From Phallusia mammillata (taxonomy: Eukaryota > Chordata > Ascidiacea > Phlebobranchia > Ascidiidae): a stretch of DNA of 64,000 bases. Location of the stretch: NCBI GenBank assembly GCA_003260075.1, contig QLIY01000781.1, forward strand, positions 8,509 through 72,508, written 5' to 3'. A program made the position numbers and the translations under genes. Of the stretch, positions 48,201-57,446 are shown piece after piece; position 1 is the stretch's first letter; every line of letters starts with the position of its first letter. The notes below the pieces were generated by a model. The model saw only the letters and a list, made by a program, of their open reading frames with translations. It searched no databases and was not told the DNA's origin.

Positions 48201-51200
48201 GACTAAGTGTGTGCGATGGGTGCTAAAAGATTCAAAGGCGATGTAATGTAGGCTATGGTCCACTGTAAACATTTAAACAGGCTCAATAATGGGCTCCTGT
48301 TTAAACTTCTGTAACAAAGAGAGAAATCCCTAAACGCTTTTAAGTTTGATCAAAAATTAATTTACCAGTATCAGAAAAGTTGTATGTAAAAGTAGTGAAC
48401 ACTTTTTTGTAAATGTTTTAGCAATCGCTCTCGTTGCCATTTTAAACCAAAAATACCGCCTTGTTTTTTTTTAAACACATAGCGATTTAAAAAATGCATT
48501 TATTATGTCGTGAAAGTAGCTCATACAAAAAAGTGGACAAATATGTAGCACGGAAAATCGTTAACTTGTCAGTAAACAGCCGAAGCTCTTAAGATGGAAC
48601 AAGGCACAAATCACGCCCAAGTAACCTGACCTGCGAGGACACAAGGGTTTCTTTCACCTTGCGTTAAGTGCTTGTATCAAAACGTGTCGAGTCAAACGCT
48701 ATACATGTAAGTGCGGCGAAAAACAAGGTCCCAAACGGCGGTTACACAACTAAAAGTGTGTCCTGCGAACCAAAGGCCGAATTCCTGGCCCCACGTAAAG
48801 CGGCTGCTTCAAAGAAGAGATATGTGCTTATATTTCCATACTACCCCCCTCTTAATGCTTTTTGGTCCTAGATGTAGTTTTTAACAAATATCAAAGCCTT
48901 TTTACCAATGGTGCGAACACATTAGCTCAAATTATTACATTTTTGTACATTATGAAATGGTATATCCCCACAAAAACTAACAAAACAGGCCAATATGATG
49001 TTTTCTGACTCTCCTAACACAAGACTGACAAACATAAGCAAAAACACGAACATGTATGAATAACATGACATATAATATCATATATAGGCCCTTCGTAACG
49101 TTTCAAATTCAACTATATAAACAGCGGCCAGTTTAGAAGGTCACATACACCCGAAAATGGACCTTGGGTTCACCATACAGTGCACGTAGAGGCGGACAAT
49201 CGTATTACCACGTAGCGTTCGGGTGTAGCCATGGAATTTAATCGGATAATTTAATAAGCCGAGCGCGTGTAATAACCGCACCGGGGTAACCCGACCCGAA
49301 CACAAGTAAATATTGGGGCCCAGAGCGAACGAACAATAGATGAATTGACGCTACCTATTATTATGCATTGAACTTACTTACACTAGGTGTATCCTTATAG
49401 CTTCTGATACACAGTACATTTAAAACGGCACGTTACAATCAAAAACTGTTTTGCTAGACATTTAGCTTTGAAAAAACTGGTTTAAATTGATTTTACTGGG
49501 ATGAAAAATTACACAATACTGGCCCACTAGCTATGTCGCGTACACTTATTATGTGCAACCAAAAACAAGCAAACACACAAAGTAGCAATATAGATAGAGT
49601 TAAGATTGATTACTAAAGCGTTCAGCTAAATCAATAGATAAAGTAAAAATCTATCTGAACTTTTTCATCTTTACATCAATAATAACGAAAAACATGGGGA
49701 CACTTGGCGGCCATTGGTAAAATAAGAACCTGTAATGCGGCCGTCATCGCAAAAAAATTGTGCACCCCTGAAATAGGGGCTGTATGTGTTTTTATATTTC
49801 AACAAATTTGTAGAATGTAAAACTGATAACATGGCATGCCTTTGTGCGGATGTAACATGNAAAAAGATTGTGCACCCCTGAAATAGGGGCTGTATGTGTT
49901 TTTATATTTCAACAAATTTGTAGAATGTAAAACTGATAACATGGCATGCCTTTGTGCGGATGTAACATGCAGGGAGTGCAAATTAAACCCCTAGCGTGTC
50001 GAGTTGTATGTATAGCGACTTTACGGGGATAAACAAACAAGTGCCAAGTGTGTTTTATCAAGTAGCCAGTGTACGCAGCGTGAAGGGTCAATTGCTTCCG
50101 GAATACTCGACTGGACTGGTCAAGTGCCATTATAATAACTGGACAGTGAAAATGATTGAACATATCTAACGCCCGTCTCATTGGATTTGCGGTAAAAGTC
50201 ACTTGGGACATACATAACCATTGGTAATCGAAATCGATTTGGGATTAATGTAAAATCAAGCAGTGTCTGTTATGTAGTGTTATAAGTGTCCTATGTGTAT
50301 GGGGAATGCCAATAAAAGAACGATTGTGCCTTGATGGGTGCTACAATGGACTGTTTTTGCTTTTCTCGGCGGATCCCTAAAGATAAACGATATCAGGGTC
50401 GAAAAACCAAGATACGGCAAACCTGTCAGATTTCTCGTTTGGAGCCAACTGGCGGGTCTCGAACTTGACTATATGGTTAAGGTGCTATTTTTGGCACGCA
50501 TAACATTGCAAAACGTCGTAAACAAAATTGCAAGCAACTGTAATATACTAAGCTAGAGCGCTTTTGGCAACAAATAAGAATAAAATGCACTAGTAATGTA
50601 GTCATGGGGTACAGGCATTTTGCATGAAATGGGTTACAACTACACAAAAATGACAAAGTTGTCACGGCACACTTGGAAATCTCTTTTGGAACCAAGCATG
50701 AGATTTACAGGCGTAAATGAACCCAAAAACTGGTAGTACTTGTCCTGTATTTTTTACAACATGTGAATTGGAGCACAAAAAGTGTGTCGAATCGTGAAGG
50801 TGGTTTAAAGCTCTCTGCAGCGACGGAATTGTGTACGGTTGTCACGGAAGGCGATAATGTAGTTTACCCACTTGACGCATTATAACGGTTTGTAAACAAA
50901 GATTACTTGCTTTACAGCGTTAGGCGTTGTTGGTAAAAGCCTTACGCGTGTGAAAAGAAGATTTACAAGGCCTATAAAGCACATACACGTATTGTATACA
51001 GGCGTGTTACGCTTTCAATGCATTTTTTTAAAGCTATTCAGTACCTTGATGTTGTAACCCAGGTTTAAAAGGTAAGAAATGTTTGGTTTCACAATATCAA
51101 AACGCCGGAAAAAACGTATTCTTTCAATAGAAGCTATTTCGGTTCAAGCTCTGTTAATACAGTTATTGTCAGTGTCTTACAATACACAGAAATCACAAAA

Positions 51201-54200
51201 CATACATCACGTCGATAGTTAAAATCCATCTGTTGTTAATGGATTACTTTTGTCAAAGTACTTCGAACAACACCTCTTAGCCGTTAACACAAAGTCTGTA
51301 GTTTGTTTTGTGCCCACAGTGATAGAGACGCTGGCGCCAACGTCAAAGTACAGGCTCCAGAAACGATATGACGCACAAAACAAAGCTATCGCTAGCTACA
51401 CGTTAGGAGAAGTGCACACCGGGGCTTTCCCAATGTATAGGTACTGCTCTTGGATAGTTAGTTAGTTAAGTTGGGATTGTATTTCGACCCCCGGTTTCTG
51501 GGGTAGTTCGTATTTTGGCAATTGCGCATTAACGTCACAGGGCAAGGAAACCGTTGTTATGGTAACACAGGTTGGGTCGCTATAACAAATACCCCGAGGG
51601 GCCGTCGCGCTTCAGTGGGTTTTCAAAGGAAATTCGCACGGCTATTCAATAGAGCGTTGAATACATAAATTTAGCTCGAAGTGAGGTTTCAGAAATCAGT
51701 TGCACAAAATTAGAAATTTTCAACTGTAGGAGAAAGCGCCATGACATAAGAGTGTTATTTCATAAACCTCGTGATCTGTGAAAGTGTGTTATGATGAGTC
51801 ATGGCTTCCGTACAGGTGGAAATCTATTTATGGTCACGAAAACCACTAATTTACAGCATTTAATCTTGTACGTCGATTTATGTTTAGTCATTGTGTTTTT
51901 TTCTTGTTGAAACTGGAAAGTTCCAGAAAAACAAAATAATTAACACCACGATGCTCAATGCTGGGAAGTTTAAAGAAAAATGCCCGACAAAAATTATGAC
52001 AACAAGGATTTTGCTTGTCTATCGGTTTTAAGGTTTTTTACGAAAACCTACTGTTTTGGCAACTGCCATGGTAACAAGGAATGAAAATGTAAGAAAACAG
52101 CCTTACATGAACTTAGGAGAAAAGAAAATCATTAATTCAGCAGCTTTTTTGACCTCATTTCAACCCATAGCCACTTCAATACGCTTCCGCGATTGAATCG
52201 GAACCACTTAAACGCACATAACGCCAATTCATTCCCCAAAATCCATGATTTGAATTGACTTAGTCATAAAGCACACCGCGACTGACCACGTAGATTAAAA
52301 CCAACACTCTGAAGTCTTTATGAGTTTTTGGACCCTGATCACCTAAATCTTGATGAATGGTCGGATGACGGATGACGTCATTGTGACGGTTAGACGTGCG
52401 GTGACGTCACAAGGTTTGCTATCGGGTTGCAAGAAGGTTACAGGTCACTACGCAAGGTATGTGGCAAGAATTTTTGTGGTGACAATACCTCCAGGAATTT
52501 TTAATGTAACAAATGTGGGTTTGTCTTAGCACCTGCATGTATTACCAATGCGCTCTATTTATAAACTAGTAAGAGTTACTTTTACCAACAAAACGCAACA
52601 CATTCAGTTAGAACTTTATTTGTGGCTACATATTGATGCGTAAAATTAAAGTTTCGACTAAAAAAGCGTTGATAAAATAGGAAAATTGATAAATCCCATA
52701 TGGACGGTATCAAACGAATCAAATTTCAGGTTGCTCAGACATTGCCAAATAACAAGGGAAAAACATCAAAGTTTCGTGAACCCGTACCGCGACATGGGAC
52801 GTTAAAGTCACTAGACCCTGAACCGACTTGGGTCGTTTCACACAGATAAGTTGCATTTAAACATTCACGTGATTCTAAAGATCGCATGCAAGGACGGGGG
52901 TGTAGGTATTACGTAATCAGCGTTCCTCATAGGTTAGTCTTTAGCATGTAGTAGGCGGATTTAAAATGCTTCCGAAATTTATCTGTAAATCTTTTGGTGG
53001 TGAATAGACCGGATTTAAGGGGTGAGAACTATGATTTAACTTACTTTTGGGGGCAGTACGCAAAAAATTATCATTCTAAGGGCCATATATGATTCGTTGA
53101 AAAAAAAATTTACATTTTTGCTTAAAGTTGTATTGTTTGTGCTAAATACGTTTTTGGCGTTAAATATTCTGGGAATATTTTAACAAAAAAAAGTAAAATT
53201 GCTCAAATTGGCAACACCGAAACCTAACGGAATGTTGATTGGCTTACGTCCCAGTTCAAAATAGGCCTAGATAGGTTGGGACGTTGGAAAAATTGCCACT
53301 ACTAGCAACCAATTTAGCCACAGTCAAGAGCCGAAGACCTCTTCCACAGTTTACAAAACATGGATGGGAGGAGGTAGTGATGAGTGGTTTGCTAATAGCA
53401 CAGGTTTATTAACATGCAACCGGCCGTGAGATCAATAGTTGTTACGAAGCGAGACGAAGGGTGAAAAATCTAAACTTTGACTGCATGGTTTGTGACTTTT
53501 CCAAGTAAAAAGGAGGCACAATAGATTGGGTTCAAATTTCTGAAAAACTTATGGGAGGAAATTCGACGAAATTGGCTTGGTTGGCCAGCTTAACGAAGCG
53601 TACACTCCCATTTTTTGTTGTTGCATTAACAGTTGCACACGCTAGCTATACCATACGTTTGAGAAACTTTCAACCCCAATGCTGTTTTATTTAACCACAT
53701 ACACAGATTTTTTTTATTTTTTTTTATTGATATTTTTTTAACAAAGCCTTCACGTATAATGAGGTATAAGCAGGGTTGTCATACCGTCCTCATTTCTAAG
53801 ATTTGTCCTTATTTTCTTTATTCCTAAGAAATTTCCTTTTTTACTTGGGTCCTTATTTTGTCGTATTTTCAACCATTACAAAACTTCTATCTTCAATGCC
53901 ATAGCTCTTATAAATGTAAAGACTTGTTTAAAAACGTTTGTTTCGTTTCGTATGAAAATTTATTTTTTTGGTTTTCCTCATTTTGGGGTACGTGTCGATG
54001 ACAACTCTGGGCATAAGCATGATATTGATTGAGATTAAACCGTCTTTAAATCGTACTCTGCCCTCTGCGTGCAGTAATCTTGTGCAATACACAAACAATG
54101 GCACCAAGAGACCGCAATGACAGCGACACAACGATTGATGGAGCGGCGTAGCGAATTGAAGGACGTTCGCTTGAGACAATCACATCATTTTCTGCACCAA

Positions 54201-57200
54201 TAAGTTTGTTGTTCGTGCCTATGACTCCGGAGATTGATAACTAAAAGCGACACACCACTTGGAAGCAGTGAGCTTTTAAGTCAGCAAACGACCTAACATA
54301 TAACATTGTGTCTTTGTGAAAGGCAGTGGGCTTTAAATTGAGTAATGAACTTGTAGTTGATATTTGTTACACATCAACCGTACCGTGTCGTCTTGAAAAG
54401 GTCAATTTGGGTCTTGGCGTTATTAAACTGTTATTTAACACGGGGTATATACGTACGAGGGCAAAAACCTGTTCGTTTTGTAAAAAAATTCGCTTTCTAG
54501 GTAAACAGACAAAGTGAAAATACTGCTTGGAAAAAAACCTAAAAAGCAATTTTATCGAAACAGGAAACAAAACATTTGCTTTGCCAACCAAGCGAGCATC
54601 CAAAAAAGCACCAACGAGAGATTTGTAATCGAAAGAGAATCAGTTTCACCGGATCAGCGCACAGTCATCTCACGTAAATAACCGTTTGTGACGTTTTTCC
54701 GAGTCAAAATTTTATTCGTGACAATAGCAACTGACAAAAACAAAATCGATTTTTTTTCAGTAGGATGTCTGTTAACGGTCCAATGGGCACTGTGGTATGG
54801 TCGTTACGCATCGGTGGAGTTGGAAATCGGTTTGAATCGGTGTTTTGTCGAGGTTTTGGAAAATTAGGGGGTGCAAATTACCCTACTTGTCTGTGTTTAA
54901 CCATAGGTTACATATTTTGTCATACTAGAATTTCCTAACTCGAACCACAAAACATTTCTTAAACCGACAAAACTATTGTTGCATACTTTGTATACCCCCC
55001 CCCCGAAAATTATGGGGTGCAAATTACCCTACTTGTCTGTGTTTAACCATAGGTTACATCTTTTGTCACACTAGAATTTCCTAACTCGGACCACAAAACA
55101 TTTTTTAAACCGACAAAACTATTGTTGCATACTTTGTATGGTATATTTTGCACTGTATAGTACAAATAGAGGTTTATAAATTTATTAAAAACTTGGTAAG
55201 CCATTCAGAAACTAATAGAAATCAAAAATTAATACATTGAGCTCCTGGGGTTTAACGAAATAATCACGGATGACTTAAATCGAGGAACAATTGCTAGTTA
55301 CAGTACACATACGTCAATTTAACACACTGTCAGAGGCAATCTTCTCACCGAAAGACATATGTTCAGCTATAAAATCGATCTCAATGATTCGTTGGTCTGA
55401 CCACTGACGACCGCATCTGAAGGTACCTTGATGTGTTGATGAGAAAAAATACCACTAAGACGTCAGTTGCGGTCGGACCAACAGGTGCAGATCGTGCTAC
55501 ACTTACTACTCTTTGTCAATTTTAGGCGCCATTTTTGCCTTTTTTGAAATGGAAAAACACATTGCGAATTTTAGGAGGACTTCTTGGCTCTATATAACTA
55601 TCATGTATGAAAATTTCAAGAAACTTTTGCAGTGTACTTTGGGACAAAAGTGACCAAAAACCGTCGTAATATCAAAAGTTGTTCATGATATAATAACCGG
55701 GATAAAAAAACATGTCATGAATCTAGTAAGGATTCAAATTGTCAAGAAAAGTCACCAGGTTTCGCCTAATGTTCATCCGACAAAACATTACTAACGCCTC
55801 TACTTTACTGACAAACCGTTACCTCATAATTGTTTGTGCAAAAACACGTGACTCAATACGTCACGATGCATTGGCCTGTGATATTACACCATTTCCGTTT
55901 TCCTGTTTGTTCTCTTATATTGTGTTGTTGCAAATATGCCTATTATGACAACCTTATAAAATAACAGTGACTTTATCACAATATTCAACGCCAATTAAGG
56001 TCAGGGTTGTTTTTGTCACACAATATACGTAAGGTTTGTGCCTGGCCATGGGGTTTAGAAAAGCAACTGCTTTCGTGTAAATGCCGCAAAAAGGGCGATG
56101 GACGTATTATTTTTCACAATAGCGATTAGTGTTCAGGGCGGGGGCTCATTTGAAAATAACAAAACAAGCGCGTTGAATTAAAAAACACACACAGGAAATG
56201 GATAATCGTTCGCAATTGTTCGTTTAATGATCGCTTATGGGGACATTTCTATTGTTAGTTGGTGCAAAGATTCGCTAGGGACTGAGGCTTATGTATGCGA
56301 CAACCAACGATTATTAACCACATTTGTAAAATGGGACTCGTTGTGCCTAGCATATTGGCGCTAAAATTTGTTTTCACACACTTTTTACGGGTATATGTAC
56401 AAAAATCGGATGATTTGCTGTTTTGGTGGGGTTTGTAACAGAAATCGGTGAATTTCCTTAGCAGTACAAAAACCGCAATACATTGTAATCACTAAAAACA
56501 AGCCATTCAATTTAACACCATGTTAGTTCGTGATCAAAAAAGCAGTTCCCACACGTTTTGACGAGAGCCCGGAAATCCGCTAACAAACAGAGAAACAAAT
56601 GACAGCTACCGCTCCCACGAGGCATAGCACGTCCACAGGGAATCCCACTACACAACAATTATAATACTGACAAGGAAAATCTGCGTGCAATGAACGGGGC
56701 CACATGGGGATAGGCTGATGAAACTAACTGGTGGGAAAAAGCCCCAGAAGGTGTCTTGCTTTATTGGATTAGACTCTGCCGAAATTGGTTTTCCCTACGT
56801 GTGATAATGAGTAGTATTGAATGGCGTGTTAAGCGCCTTAAGGCTATCATCATTGAAATGAGTTGTACTCGCAGACTGTTATTAAGTTCACCGCCAATGG
56901 TAAACATTGAGTGGGTGTGGATTTGACCGGGGATGTGTAATCAACCGTCATCACTTTTTGTTAACAAAGAAACTTACATATGCATTGCGCTTGTGTTAAA
57001 ATAGTCTAAAAAGAAGTATATTAGAATGCACAAAAGATTAGCTGCTTGCTGCTATGTTTAGTACAGCTGTACTGATTGGATTTGTTTACAATTTTAAGTT
57101 TTGAAGTGAAGCTTAACTCCCTATTTCGCCTGATATTCATGCTCTTTTGTACACACTTTGAAAACACATATACAACTCCTAGCACAAACTCTAAAGTGTT

Positions 57201-57446
57201 AACCAAAAAGATACGTTATAACAATTAATTTCAATGCCACAATAATGCATTTTGTTCCCGTTTTTGTGCTCACAAAGCGTTGGCGGTCATATAAACATAG
57301 GCCTATACACTTGTACAATGTACAAAATGTAACTTACTTGATATGGGAACGTCGACGAAGGGTCGGTCGTTGCAAGTTGCATGGTCAGTAAGCAGTAGTA
57401 ATAACAGCAGAGTGGATAATCCGAATAAACAACAGAGCGCCTTCAT
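29493..57446 (-). CDS. Transmembrane semaphorin, class-4-like domain order, 19 coding exons
   Basis: Semaphorins are guidance ligands that act through plexins at the cell surface. Coding exons 5' to 3': 57446-57338, 45552-45439, 44793-44582, 43343-43133, 41264-41056, 39230-39063, 38001-37882, 37440-37228, 36773-36675, 35712-35590, 34933-34823, 34069-33961, 33374-33273, 32609-32430, 32040-31912, 31374-31254, 30810-30680, 30596-30531, 30201-29493. Phases agree at every junction. Domains: signal peptide 1-25; Sema about 45-525 (YDGKLYVGGKENLYIQ, CAND-GG, TSFLKVPLVC, DLPLEFCKFIFNHPL); PSI 527-563 with RDPMCGWD; Ig-like about 600-690; TM about 731-753; cytoplasmic tail about 325 aa. Sema-PSI-Ig-TM matches vertebrate class 4. 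The last exon is frameshifted by a ten-G run (29,851-29,860): as written the protein ends at TGA 29,807 (973 aa); the other frame stays open to 29,493 (about 1,078 aa). Confidence 0.93.
30531..30596 (-). CDS. Semaphorin exon 18: cytoplasmic tail
   Basis: Short exon coding DGLDSTPNTKKVAKVNPMKQ, phase 1 in and out. Confidence 0.85.
30680..30810 (-). CDS. Semaphorin exon 17: cytoplasmic tail
   Basis: Asn/Ser-rich tail (ENNSNNTYSNRNTISYDRSA). Phase 2 in, 1 out. Confidence 0.88.
31254..31374 (-). CDS. Semaphorin exon 16: transmembrane helix
   Basis: Codes VFSVALVLLVLVLVGYHYRK then RWFNKGGKR: hydrophobic helix with a basic cytoplasmic stop-transfer stretch. Donor ATAA|GTAAGT, phase 2. Confidence 0.92.
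31912..32040 (-). CDS. Semaphorin exon 15: stalk and start of TM
   Basis: Ser/Thr/Pro-rich stalk with N-glycosylation motifs (SNTS, ENTT), ending PSIVIVI, the first residues of the membrane helix. Phase 1. Confidence 0.88.
32430..32609 (-). CDS. Semaphorin exon 14: second half of Ig-like domain
   Basis: Codes DGRLEFTPFMKDNYGSYVCK, the D-x-G-x-Y-x-C strand F signature, and a later cysteine in EIICKDG. Phase 1. Confidence 0.92.
32690..32940 (+). mobile_element. Composite SINE-like element in semaphorin intron 13
   Basis: Parts in order: GGATCAGCCCTGAAGCGTCC, CCAGCAATCACGGCACACTC, a B-box-like GGTGCGAACCCCACC, and the tail CTTGGGAGACCGCCTTGATT ending GGCCTGGCATGCTATGATTT. Same order as 5,130-5,530. 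The A-box half is decayed. Confidence 0.6.
33273..33374 (-). CDS. Semaphorin exon 13: first half of Ig-like domain
   Basis: Codes VKVGETLILGDPIESPSVTV followed by QWYLNGSD: the core tryptophan is present but the cysteine normally found on strand B is replaced (LILG). Phase 1 in and out. Confidence 0.9.
33681..33908. mobile_element. hAT-like element, decayed
   Basis: Right end GGTTGAAAACCACTG is a typical hAT terminus; left end CAGTGTTACCAATCAGTG is diverged. Flanks GTTTCGGT/GTTTAGTC match at 5 of 8. Confidence 0.5.
33961..34069 (-). CDS. Semaphorin exon 12: PSI to Ig linker
   Basis: Codes KCVDVSN, ALQSVANGDPGICGK and NSS; two cysteines continue the PSI region. Phase 0 in, 1 out. Confidence 0.88.
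34170..34345. mobile_element. pogo/Tigger-like miniature element
   Basis: Repeated TTAATCCGGATCTTCGCC and GGTCCAAACGGGTCCGGATT motifs ending near TACCG; related copies at 43,460-43,556, 44,408-44,560 and 44,905-45,075. The motif CAGTAAACCTCGGTTAATCC (inverted at 43,535-43,554) resembles pogo-type termini. Confidence 0.5.
34473..34857. repeat. Stitched duplicate beside the PSI exon
   Basis: 34,473-34,658 and about 34,667-34,857 are near-identical around nine C. Both include the 3' end of the PSI exon; only the right one is joined to the rest of it. Confidence 0.75.
34823..34933 (-). CDS. Semaphorin exon 11: PSI domain
   Basis: Codes LSNCDVYTSSCPDC...C-MCVLSRDPMCGWD, a cysteine-rich PSI module. 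Its 3' end is repeated at about 34,628-34,658 beyond a C run (stitch copy). Confidence 0.95.
35590..35712 (-). CDS. Semaphorin exon 10: end of Sema domain
   Basis: Codes GISNLVISPVTSQLYVDTTD, the last blade (I-NL-I------LYV-S---V-Q). Phase 0. Confidence 0.9.
35977..36322. mobile_element. hAT-like element with exact 8-bp target duplication
   Basis: Begins CAGTGGTTTTCAACCTGTG with GGTGGTACGC motifs in the interior and ends AAGGTTGAGAACG. It is flanked on both sides by CTTTAGTA (35,969-35,976 and 36,323-36,330). The right terminus has lost a few bases. No transposase. Confidence 0.75.
36675..36773 (-). CDS. Semaphorin exon 9
   Basis: Codes IAVHKITALDGTSYDVIFVG and TASGKILKYV, the conserved YDV-F-GT--G-+LK blade strand. 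Phase 0. Confidence 0.93.
37228..37440 (-). CDS. Semaphorin exon 8
   Basis: Codes QPGICAYPGMQ, DLPLEFCKFIFNHPLVAQTV, the conserved P-PG-C...F---HPLM--V region. Phase 0. Confidence 0.93.
37504..37804. mobile_element. hAT-like element with CGGGTTCGGGC motifs
   Basis: Begins CAGAGTTCCAAGTCGGGCC and ends with inverted similarity (GTTTACAACTCTG). Flanks CTGGGCCC/CTAGGACC agree at 6 of 8. Related decayed sequence at about 45,720-45,850. Confidence 0.5.
37882..38001 (-). CDS. Semaphorin exon 7
   Basis: Codes SALCAFKLKDVQEAFHSSQF, the conserved S-AVC-F---DI---F segment. Phase 0 in and out. Confidence 0.92.
38650..38730 (-). mobile_element. Fragment of the composite SINE, inverted
   Basis: Reverse complement contains GGGATCAGTCCTGAAGC and CCAGCGATCACGACACACTC, matching the left part of the elements at 5,130 and 32,690. 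Confidence 0.5.
39063..39230 (-). CDS. Semaphorin exon 6
   Basis: Codes LCANDLGGSWQLSEFTSFLK VPLVC in phase 0, the highly conserved C-ND-GG...TSFLKA-L-C block of Sema domains. Confidence 0.93.
40470..41020. repeat. 102-bp tandem repeat in semaphorin intron 5
   Basis: About five diverged units containing TACTCGCTTTGTAAATGAC and GTACAACTCCTCACTT; the AAATGAC block falls at 40,541, 40,644, about 40,746, 40,848 and 40,942. It ends close to the donor of exon 5. Confidence 0.7.
41056..41264 (-). CDS. Semaphorin exon 5
   Basis: Codes LIFHRTDAYKTDMN, FIASFLADD and KAYFVFNE, matching the conserved IYR...FV-S...K-Y-FF-E run. The start was set at a weak acceptor (CATAGAG) because the nearer, better looking AG at 41,245-41,244 breaks the phase. 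Confidence 0.85.
43133..43343 (-). CDS. Semaphorin exon 4: variable Sema insertion
   Basis: Open in phase 0, 70 codons, polar and Ser-rich, weak similarity to known semaphorins; it bridges the CGT segment and the blade in exon 5. Contains two TGACGTCA palindromes. Confidence 0.8.
43460..43556. mobile_element. pogo/Tigger-like miniature element
   Basis: TCCTCGGTTAAATAGGATTC at the left and GGATTAACCGAGGTTTACTG at the right form inverted ends; interior CGGATCTTCGC and GGTCCAAACG as in the other three copies. Confidence 0.55.
43878..44384. mobile_element. hAT-like element containing a stitched duplicate
   Basis: Right end GGTTGAAAACCACTG; interior has several GGGGGCCAC motifs. About 43,911-44,141 and 44,143-44,373 are the same sequence on either side of a single n. 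The left end is probably truncated. Confidence 0.5.
44408..44560. mobile_element. pogo/Tigger-like miniature element
   Basis: Starts ACAGTACACCTTGGTAAAAC, ends GTCCGGATTAACCGAGATTT, with TTAATCCGGATCTTCGC inside. It abuts the donor of exon 3 of the semaphorin. Confidence 0.5.
44582..44793 (-). CDS. Semaphorin exon 3
   Basis: Codes VLWQV, C-RSLPDS, ENCFNFVRNVLPYNSTHMVL and CGT, the conserved W-C-C-N-R-CGT pattern of Sema domains; contains an N-glycosylation site NST. Confidence 0.92.
44905..45075. mobile_element. pogo/Tigger-like miniature element
   Basis: GGGTTAATCCGGATCTTCGC and a second ATCCGGATCTTTGCC block, ending GATTATTTGAAGTTCACTG. Fourth member of the family in this gene. Confidence 0.45.
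45439..45552 (-). CDS. Semaphorin exon 2: first Sema blade
   Basis: Codes KSMRIYDGKLYVGGKENLYI, the usual start of the Sema domain. Acceptor TTACAG, donor AG|GTAATT, phase 1 in and 1 out. Confidence 0.92.
45553..57337 (-). other. Intron 1 of the semaphorin gene (11.8 kb)
   Basis: No exon or independent gene is supported here. Contents: a stitched duplicate around the n at 49,860 (49,755-49,859 and 49,861-49,970), another around a C run (54,867-54,992 and 55,003-55,140), a hAT-like element at 53,771-54,009 and two CRE-type palindromes TGACGTCA at 52,373 and 52,402. The size and position make it the likeliest place for enhancers of the gene. Confidence 0.6.
53771..54009. mobile_element. hAT-like miniature element
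   Basis: Starts CAGGGTTGTCATACCGTCC and ends GTGTCGATGACAACTCTG, inverted over CAG-GTTGTCAT. Flanked by GGTATAAG/GGCATAAG, a near-perfect 8-bp target duplication. Confidence 0.65.
57338..57446 (-). CDS. Semaphorin exon 1: start and signal peptide
   Basis: ATG at 57,446, then a basic residue and a leucine-rich core (LSTLLLLLLLT) ending about DHATC, a clear secretion signal. Donor A|GTAAGT, phase 1. Followed by an 11.8-kb intron. Confidence 0.9.
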
